Shown in pieces: positions 1 through 3,896 of a stretch of DNA of 5,263 bases. Source of the DNA: an uncultured Candidatus Saccharibacteria bacterium. Its GTDB lineage: Bacteria; Patescibacteriota; Saccharimonadia; CAILAD01; GCA-016700035. Location: NCBI GenBank assembly GCA_937996675.1, contig CALKUN010000074.1:1-5263 (forward strand). The letters are read 5' to 3'. The notes beneath the pieces are model-generated. The model saw only the letters and a program-made list of their open reading frames with translations, was not told the DNA's origin and ran no database searches. The first letter of the stretch is position 1; every line of letters begins with the position of its first letter. The translations under genes were made by a program, and so were the position numbers.

Positions 1-142
1 CCACACTCTGGAGCAAGCCAGAACGCCCGGGCACAACAAGTCGAACCTTGTCACCCTCGGCGGCTTTGAGCTGCTCGATAGCTTCGGTGATCTCGGCATC
101 ATGCTCGAGATAAATAATGTTTTTTTGGTTGGTTTCAGCCAT
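1..142 (-). CDS. N-terminal part of a conserved CPR-type protein (gene runs off the left edge)
   Basis: The ATG at 142-140 opens a frame that stays open to the window edge, giving 47 visible residues. The N-terminus is hydrophilic, then has a segment reading IIYLEHDAEITEAIEQLK and a strand-like segment VRLVVPGRSGLLQSV. From memory this resembles a large family found mainly in Patescibacteria with an N-terminal IYLE-D-EIT...LVVP-R--LLQS pattern, sometimes annotated as baseplate-J-like or hypothetical. I cannot confirm that here, so no function is assigned. No clear Shine-Dalgarno sequence precedes the ATG, but a good minus-strand promoter lies 26 bases upstream (168-196), so the gene starts its own transcript with a leader of about 20 bases. 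No signal peptide or membrane segment is visible in the part present. Confidence 0.8.
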   Translation of the reverse strand, partial: MAETNQKNIIYLEHDAEITEAIEQLKAAEGDKVRLVVPGRSGLLQSV

Positions 143-167
143 AAATGAAGGTTATTCTTCTTATGGC

Positions 168-196
168 ATTATAGCGAGAATAGGCTGCAGATACAA
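168..196 (-). promoter_or_regulatory. Sigma70-type promoter for the left-edge gene
   Basis: On the minus strand a perfect -10 box TATAAT (173 to 168) lies 17 bases downstream of a partial -35 box TTGTAT (196 to 191). Transcription would begin near 161, about 20 bases before the ATG at 142. The -35 box sits within the T-rich tail of the terminator at 203-223, so the preceding unit ends exactly where this promoter begins. The -10 match is strong; the -35 agrees with consensus only in its first three bases. Confidence 0.6.
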
Positions 197-223
197 AGAA
201 CACCCCTAGCAAAATGCTAGGGG
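191..223 (-). terminator. Intrinsic terminator after the membrane-protein pair
   Basis: A 9-bp perfect stem (203-211 with 215-223) closes a 3-base loop. Read on the minus strand, the stem is followed by the T-rich stretch TGTTCTTTGT. It lies 32 bases past the stop of the gene at 256-681 and has the right orientation to end that unit. No comparable T tract follows the stem on the plus strand. Confidence 0.75.
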
Positions 224-255
224 CATGATGTATTACCGAATACTTACTCTTGGAG

Positions 256-681
256 TCACTCCTTGTTGCGCTCCAAAAGCCATACCCTGAGAAGCGATGG
301 GGCGCCGGGCGGGCGACTTGTCGCCTCGTCATACCCCACATACCAACGCCAGATCTCCTTGATCTTCAGGGGAACGAAGAGGAGATTCCCTGCCAGGATG
401 AGCAAGGTGGACACATTATATGCAACCCACCACCATGCATACTGTGTTCCGGGATCATCAGCTCTGTTGGATGCCCGATAGAGCAGAATTGTCAACACAT
501 TCAGAGCAACCGTGCCAGCCAGCAACGACAGAGCCGCAAGCGCCGGCTGCACGAGCGCATTCTTCTCGCAAACTCTCGCCCAAGAGGCGATGCAGGCGTG
601 GCCGTAGGTGGCCGCAAGGCTCAATCCGAGATTGATCCAGATCAGCCAGATGAGATATGCGGCGAGTGTTTCCCTACTCAT
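256..681 (-). CDS. Small membrane protein of unknown function, three predicted helices (141 aa)
   Basis: I do not recognise this protein. Hydrophobic segments at about residues 7-27, 45-68 and 81-104 suggest three membrane helices. A basic, aromatic stretch (KIKEIWRWYVGY, about 106-117) and a short polar C-terminal tail follow. The ATG at 681 was chosen because AGGAG (691-687) sits five bases before it, an ideal ribosome binding site. A longer frame from a TTG at 729 has no such site. The gene lies 60 bases after the stop of the neighbouring three-helix protein (742-1044) and is followed by a terminator at 203-223, so the two probably form a two-gene operon. No catalytic motif or signal-peptide cleavage site is apparent. 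A transporter subunit, holin-like protein or envelope protein cannot be told apart from sequence alone. Confidence 0.75.
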   Translation of the reverse strand: MSRETLAAYLIWLIWINLGLSLAATYGHACIASWARVCEKNALVQPALAALSLLAGTVALNVLTILLYRASNRADDPGTQYAWWWVAYNVSTLLILAGNLLFVPLKIKEIWRWYVGYDEATSRPPGAPSLLRVWLLERNKE

Positions 682-741
682 TGTTTCTCCTATGTAAGGT
701 TCGATGGTGCCAACAGTATACATGAGCAAAAGAAGCGACAG

Positions 742-1044
742 TCACCACAAAGAATTTATAGGAGGTTCGCAGGATACTGACCGCTGCATGACTCCAGAGA
801 AAATAAAGTGATTGAGAAACCAGAACAACACAAACACGAGCGTTACAGGAGTACTCGCGAAGAGTCCTAACTGGATCTGCCGTTCATCAATGCTTATAAG
901 CAGTGATAGTGCGGTTGGTACCAGGCTCAGCCCGGCAACTAGGTTGTAGTCACGCTGCACTGGTCCGTACACTTCCCCACCCAAGCGAACGGCATATACG
1001 ATCAGGACGGCGATCGTCAGTATGATTGACTCGAAATCCCACAT
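742..1044 (-). CDS. Small membrane protein of unknown function, three predicted helices (100 aa)
   Basis: I do not recognise this protein. It begins with a short N-terminus and a hydrophobic segment at about residues 6-20. Two more follow at about 36-52 and 66-84, the last rich in aromatic residues (LVFVLFWFLNHFIF). A polar tail of about 15 residues closes it. The ATG at 1044 is preceded by AGAGAGG (1060-1054), nine bases upstream, and a near-consensus promoter at 1075-1103 lies just before that. It is the first gene of a probable two-gene unit with the 141-residue membrane protein at 256-681. The similar size and helix count suggest the two may act together, but I see no sequence similarity between them. 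Placement behind ftsA hints at an envelope role, but this unit has its own promoter, so the link is weak. Confidence 0.72.
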   Translation of the reverse strand: MWDFESIILTIAVLIVYAVRLGGEVYGPVQRDYNLVAGLSLVPTALSLLISIDERQIQLGLFASTPVTLVFVLFWFLNHFIFSGVMQRSVSCEPPINSLW

Positions 1045-1074
1045 AGATACAGACCTCTCTTTAGGCGCATGGGA

Positions 1075-1103
1075 ACTATAGCGTCCTCAAGATTGGTGGT
1101 CAA
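1075..1103 (-). promoter_or_regulatory. Strong sigma70-type promoter for the membrane-protein pair
   Basis: On the minus strand the -35 box TTGACC (1103-1098) and the -10 box TATAGT (1080-1075) are separated by exactly 17 bases, each one mismatch from consensus. Transcription would begin near 1068, giving a leader of about 24 bases to the ATG at 1044. The -35 box begins only eight bases past the ftsA stop codon. Confidence 0.8.
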
Positions 1104-1111
1104 TATACTCG

Positions 1112-2401
1112 CTAAATCGAGAGCGTTCGGCTCAGTCGCTCGAGAAGCTGCTCACCCTTGGCTTCTGAACCGACAATGTCGAGCGCAAGGTTCGCCAATC
1201 CCATTGATGTGATATCTTGCGGGCTCGTCAGCTTGCCAGTGTGATCGACAACACGATTGACGTCAGCCGGCGCCACAAAGTCGATTTTTGGCTTGCGCGC
1301 AAAGGGTAGCTGCTTGTGCCAGGCTGTCTGGAGGGCTTCTTTGATCTCCGGCAAAGCCGATCCACCACCGCAGAGCATGATCCGATTTGGGAGGTGGTCG
1401 AGCTCGTCAAACTCAGACAAACTCAGCTCGACACCAGATAGCCAGACGTCGACATCCTTAGCGAGCGCCTCGCTCACTTCCTTCTCCTGAGCAGCGTCGA
1501 GCTTACCATCAGAGTGCTGAAGCTTGAGCTCTTCGGCTTTATCAAAGCTCATGCCGAGACTGGTCGCGATACGCTTCGTGAAGCTGCGTCCGCCGATCGC
1601 AAACATACGTGTCCCGACCACACCACCATTATTCACGACTGCAATATCGCTGGTGCCACCGCCGATATCGATAAAGATGGCTGAGAATTCCGTCGAGTCA
1701 TCTGCGCCCACGCTCTTGGCTACCGCAAAAGGCTCAGCGGCGATATTAATAAGGTTGAGATCAAGATCACGTGCCACTGACTGCAGAGCGCCCAGATGAA
1801 CCATCGGTGCAAAAGCCGTGAAGACGGCAATCGTTACATCGCGCCCCTGGAAGCCAATTGGGTTGGTGATGCGGTAGCCATCAATCGTGACATCCACGAC
1901 GGCGGCATTCACGAGCTTCACCTGGACATCATCCGTCCCGGTCTCCCACTGCAGCTGAGAACGAGCCTTGTCAAAAGCCGTCTTCTGCACACGCTCAATA
2001 ATATCCCGTAGCTCAACCATATCGATCTGCACCTCAGGTCGTGACCTACGATAACTCACACTCGTCGTCATCCCCTTCACCAGCTCACCAGCAATACCTA
2101 TGACTGTATTACGAGCCACGACACCAGCCTGCTTCTCGGCGGCACGCAGGGCTGCATCACAATTGTCGACGACACCAGCGATATCGGTCACTGCACCCGA
2201 AGCCATGTCGGTCAGTCGCTGTCGCTGACGAGCCGCGCCGATAATCTCAACATGATCACCCTTGACCTCACCAACGAGTGCTTTGACGTACTCCGTACCG
2301 ATATCGAGACTCACGATGTAGGGGTCATTGGTCTTATTCTTGGGCGCCTTAGTACCGCGCAGCGAAGATAGCTTGGGAAGTTTTGGAAATTTGATAGCCA
2401 T
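1112..2401 (-). CDS. ftsA: Cell division protein FtsA (actin-like ATPase fold)
   Basis: FtsA is an actin-family protein that tethers FtsZ filaments to the inner face of the membrane and recruits the division machinery. The 429-residue frame shows the fold's landmarks in order. A phosphate-1 loop (SLDIGTEYVKALVGEV) lies at about 31-46 and an SHS2-like insert at about 95-190, ending in NPIGFQGRDVTI. A phosphate-2 loop (IFIDIGGGTSDIAVV) lies at about 242-256, the AIGGRSFTKRIA segment at 268-279, and an adenosine loop (IMLCGGGSALPEI) at 341-353. The C-terminal GEQLLERLSRTLSI could be a short amphipathic membrane anchor, and the N-terminus is basic. Length is typical for FtsA. PilM is the main alternative, but the ALVGEV and IGGRSFTKRIA segments fit FtsA better. 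The ATG at 2401 was chosen over a GTG at 2407; neither has a Shine-Dalgarno sequence. No ftsZ follows. Confidence 0.85.
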   Translation of the reverse strand: MAIKFPKLPKLSSLRGTKAPKNKTNDPYIVSLDIGTEYVKALVGEVKGDHVEIIGAARQRQRLTDMASGAVTDIAGVVDNCDAALRAAEKQAGVVARNTVIGIAGELVKGMTTSVSYRRSRPEVQIDMVELRDIIERVQKTAFDKARSQLQWETGTDDVQVKLVNAAVVDVTIDGYRITNPIGFQGRDVTIAVFTAFAPMVHLGALQSVARDLDLNLINIAAEPFAVAKSVGADDSTEFSAIFIDIGGGTSDIAVVNNGGVVGTRMFAIGGRSFTKRIATSLGMSFDKAEELKLQHSDGKLDAAQEKEVSEALAKDVDVWLSGVELSLSEFDELDHLPNRIMLCGGGSALPEIKEALQTAWHKQLPFARKPKIDFVAPADVNRVVDHTGKLTSPQDITSMGLANLALDIVGSEAKGEQLLERLSRTLSI

Positions 2402-2440
2402 ATACACGATATTTTACCATGCATCGCCCCTTGAATGCTT

Positions 2441-2452
2441 ATGCTTGAGCAT
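2441..2452. repeat. Short inverted repeat between divergent genes
   Basis: ATGCT and AGCAT form a 5-bp dyad around TG in the ftsA/phosphatidyltransferase intergenic region, overlapping the predicted plus-strand -35 box. A third ATGCT lies just upstream, at 2435-2439. It could be an operator, but dyads this short occur by chance. Confidence 0.3.
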
Positions 2453-2473
2453 ATCTGATTAATATTATATGGT
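2445..2473 (+). promoter_or_regulatory. Possible promoter for the phosphatidyltransferase operon
   Basis: TTGAGC (2445-2450) and TATGGT (2468-2473) are separated by 17 bases, each matching four of six consensus positions. Transcription would start near 2480, about 55 bases before the ATG at 2536. The -35 box overlaps a short inverted repeat (ATGCT-TG-AGCAT, 2441-2452) that could bind a regulator. Confidence 0.5.
2464..2469 (-). promoter_or_regulatory. Possible -10 box for ftsA
   Basis: A perfect TATAAT faces ftsA on the minus strand and would place transcription start near 2457, with a leader of about 55 bases. No hexamer at a spacing of 16-18 bases (around 2486-2493) resembles TTGACA, so support rests on the -10 box alone in an AT-rich stretch. 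A second candidate, TAAAAT at 2416-2411, is much closer and would give an almost leaderless transcript. Confidence 0.35.
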
Positions 2474-2484
2474 ATTGCCATGAA

Positions 2485-2503
2485 CACCCGACGAGAGTCG
2501 GTG
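2485..2503 (+). other. Leader hairpin with GNRA-type loop
   Basis: A 5-bp stem (2488-2492 with 2497-2501) closes a GAGA tetraloop of the stable GNRA class. Two further pairs (2485-2503 and 2486-2502) extend it past a bulged C at 2487. It lies between the predicted transcription start and the ribosome binding site of the gene at 2536. It could stabilise the messenger or be incidental. There is no T tract after it, so it is not a terminator. Confidence 0.4.
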
Positions 2504-2535
2504 CCATATTGGACCTCACACAAAAAAGGAATTTC

Positions 2536-3393
2536 ATGAATAGTATCGGATATGCGATCCATACGTGGCGGTCCCTGTGGTCACCTGACTACATCTGGGA
2601 AGCCGAAGATGCAAAGTACATGAGGGTCGTCAAGACGACCTTCTACGGCGTGACATTTCTCCTGCTCGGCTGGTGGCTCGTGCTCCTGCGCGACGCTTGT
2701 GCCTACTTCGGCTGGAAGCGCGCTGTGGCAGTTTGCAACAGCGTCCCCAATGTCATCACCGTCGCCATTCGTGGCGTTGCTGGCACATTCGCCGTCATCT
2801 TTCTCTTCCTCGCCACCTGGCGATCGGAAACGTTCTGGCTCTTTGGAGCTGCGGGCTGGTTCTGGGTCATGGTGGGGATGTTTTGCACCGACTTCCTCGA
2901 TGGTCCGCTGGCTCGCCAGCTCGACCACGTCACGGTCTTTGGCCATGAGGCCGACCCGACAGTCGACAAGATCATCTCTGCCCTGCTCGTCCTCGCAATG
3001 ATCACCCTGGTCTTCGAGTTCCAGGGGATCATCGTCGCGCTCGTACTGTCCGGTGCGATGGGCTGGCTCATCTGGGTCGAACGTGACGTTGTCATCATCA
3101 CGTTTCGTGCACGAGGCTGGTCAAAGAAGACCGGAATCAAGATGCACGGCGCCTTCGGTCCCGGCAAGGTGAAGTTTGTCCTCGAGTCAGTCGCACTTGG
3201 CTTCGGCTTCGGCTGGCTCGTCTGGGCGCCGACCAGCTTGGTCGGAACAGTCATCACCATCGGAGTTCTCATTCCGGCCCGCTACTTCGCGGACAAGAGC
3301 CGTGGACGTCATCGCGAGGAAGAGCACGCTCTGCACAAGGAGTACGCCAGAGGTGTGCGACCGACCGAACTGGAGATCAAGCAAGCCGCATAG
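2536..3393 (+). CDS. CDP-alcohol phosphatidyltransferase, PgsA-like
   Basis: This membrane enzyme family moves a phosphatidyl group from a CDP-linked donor such as CDP-diacylglycerol to an alcohol acceptor, releasing CMP. The signature DG-x2-AR-x8-G-x3-D-x3-D is perfect at residues 122-144 (D122, G123, A126, R127, G136, D140, D144); the aspartates bind the metal and CDP. Upstream, PNVITVAIR (71-79) matches the entry helix of phosphatidylglycerophosphate synthases, and GKVKF (210-214) resembles their GKxKT motif. Hydrophobic segments at about 35-52, 73-93, 98-117, 145-160, 163-180, 217-230 and 233-248 fit a polytopic membrane protein. The N-terminus is longer than in typical PgsA and the C-terminus is highly charged. 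The ATG at 2536 was chosen because AAGGA lies five bases before it; a TTG at 2509 lacks a site. The substrate is not certain. It heads an operon with three small genes. Confidence 0.9.
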   Translation: MNSIGYAIHTWRSLWSPDYIWEAEDAKYMRVVKTTFYGVTFLLLGWWLVLLRDACAYFGWKRAVAVCNSVPNVITVAIRGVAGTFAVIFLFLATWRSETFWLFGAAGWFWVMVGMFCTDFLDGPLARQLDHVTVFGHEADPTVDKIISALLVLAMITLVFEFQGIIVALVLSGAMGWLIWVERDVVIITFRARGWSKKTGIKMHGAFGPGKVKFVLESVALGFGFGWLVWAPTSLVGTVITIGVLIPARYFADKSRGRHREEEHALHKEYARGVRPTELEIKQAA

Positions 3394-3415
3394 TTCCCCG
3401 ACGAAAGGTAAGGCC

Positions 3416-3565
3416 ATGCCGTCATCCCGTAGTCCAAGCAGCAATCGACTCGGACGAATACTCCGAGCCATCGGTAACGGTTTCAGTTCTGTCGGCACGT
3501 TCGCCGGCTACCAGTTCTTCTGGCCGCACATTCCCACCCAACGAACCCGCTCTTCCCGGAGGTAG
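3416..3565 (+). CDS. Small strongly basic protein of unknown function (49 aa)
   Basis: I do not recognise this protein. The ATG follows AAAGG (3404-3408) at seven bases and lies 22 bases after the stop of the phosphatidyltransferase gene, so it is very probably co-transcribed with it. It has eight arginines, no lysine and no acidic residue, giving a strongly positive charge. A basic N-terminal part (R5, R11, R14, R17) leads into a glycine- and aromatic-rich, moderately hydrophobic middle (about 18-40, including GYQFFWPHIP), then an arginine-rich tail (TQRTRSSRR). The charge could favour contact with anionic phospholipids or nucleic acid. The stop TAG is followed, in the same frame and only one codon later, by the ATG of the next gene, whose ribosome binding site lies inside the last codons of this one. 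Confidence 0.65.
   Translation: MPSSRSPSSNRLGRILRAIGNGFSSVGTFAGYQFFWPHIPTQRTRSSRR
3558..3562 (+). promoter_or_regulatory. Ribosome binding site inside the upstream small gene
   Basis: GGAGG lies six bases before the ATG at 3569 and is embedded in the final codons of the 49-residue gene. Ribosomes ending there would be placed to restart on the next gene. This is one of the strongest Shine-Dalgarno sequences in the window and is the main reason to accept the small gene that follows. Confidence 0.75.
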
Positions 3566-3568
3566 TTC

Positions 3569-3724
3569 ATGAACCGCACAGCAAAACGTTTCATCAAGCT
3601 GGTTGTCGCAGCTGTCGCAGCACTTGTCGGAGGTGTCGTCATCGCTGGCGTCGGCGAGGAGTTCCTCAAACGACCGATCAAGAAGGCAACCTTCCATCCC
3701 AACTTCGATCACGGTCCGGCTTGA
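3569..3724 (+). CDS. Small single-pass membrane protein of unknown function (51 aa)
   Basis: I do not recognise this protein. A basic N-terminus (R3, K6, R7, K10) leads into one alanine/valine/glycine-rich hydrophobic helix at about residues 9-28. A charged segment (EEFLKRPIKKA, about 30-40) and a polar tail with two histidines follow. By the positive-inside rule the N-terminus should face the cytoplasm. The hydrophobic stretch could be a membrane anchor or an uncleaved signal peptide; I see no convincing cleavage site. GGAGG at 3558-3562 gives an excellent ribosome binding site. The codons favour GTC, GTT, ATC and GCA, much as in the phosphatidyltransferase gene, which supports real translation. 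The TGA stop overlaps the ATG of the next gene by one base. Confidence 0.72.
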   Translation: MNRTAKRFIKLVVAAVAALVGGVVIAGVGEEFLKRPIKKATFHPNFDHGPA

Positions 3725-3849
3725 TGCGGCGACACAGCAAGCGAGTGCGTCTCGCCGCCATCGTCACCGGATCTCTGGCCGCGCTGACAGGAGCCTTCGC
3801 GCTCTTCGCCAGAGCGCTGATCGGCAACGGTCGGATCTTCGGAGACTAG
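3724..3849 (+). CDS. Small single-pass membrane protein of unknown function (41 aa)
   Basis: I do not recognise this protein. The start ATG shares its A with the TGA stop of the preceding gene (3722-3726, TGATG) and has no clear Shine-Dalgarno sequence of its own, so translation probably depends on coupling to that gene. The N-terminus is very basic (R2, R3, H4, K6, R7, R9). It is followed by one hydrophobic helix at about residues 10-29 (AAIVTGSLAALTGAFALFAR) and a short tail, ALIGNGRIFGD. The plan of basic start, single helix and short tail repeats that of the 51-residue protein, so the two may be distant paralogues or partners. A terminator hairpin begins 12 bases after the stop. Confidence 0.62.
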   Translation: MRRHSKRVRLAAIVTGSLAALTGAFALFARALIGNGRIFGD

Positions 3850-3860
3850 TGCTCCATGCA

Positions 3861-3891
3861 CGCTCCATCCCTTAGGGGATGGGGCGTTTGT
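3861..3891 (+). terminator. Intrinsic terminator of the phosphatidyltransferase operon
   Basis: An 11-bp stem (3861-3871 with 3876-3886), perfect except for one wobble pair, closes a TTAG loop and is followed by TTTGT on the plus strand. It ends the four-gene plus-strand operon. It lies between convergent genes, and the same stem forms in the alaS transcript. There is no T tract on the minus strand, so it is clearly better as a plus-strand terminator. Confidence 0.8.
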
Positions 3892-3896
3892 CATGA

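Noticed and set aside
682..729. Upstream extension of the 141-residue membrane protein to a TTG or ATG
   Set aside because: No binding site precedes these starts, whereas AGGAG sits five bases before the ATG at 681.
250..780. Plus-strand frame of 176 codons
   Set aside because: It lies antisense to the two membrane-protein genes, has no ribosome binding site, and reads as low-complexity polar sequence. The minus-strand genes have promoter, binding sites and terminator.
1121..1141. Possible terminator hairpin at the end of ftsA (GAGCG/CGCTC)
   Set aside because: The stem is only 5 bp, has an 11-base loop, lies inside the coding region and lacks a T tract.
2509..2535. TTG start nine codons upstream in the phosphatidyltransferase gene
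   Set aside because: There is no binding site before it, and the extension contains the AAGGA that serves the ATG at 2536.
2311..2562. Minus-strand frame of 83 codons overlapping the ftsA start
   Set aside because: It reads the ftsA 5' region out of frame and continues antisense into the neighbouring gene, with no family resemblance.
2703..3272. Minus-strand frame of 189 codons inside the phosphatidyltransferase gene
   Set aside because: It is an antisense shadow of a gene with a perfect family signature; the long open frame reflects the strong third-position C bias of the real gene.
3176..3415. Upstream extension of the 49-codon small gene into a 129-codon frame
   Set aside because: The extra part overlaps the phosphatidyltransferase in another frame. 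The ATG at 3416 has a good binding site.
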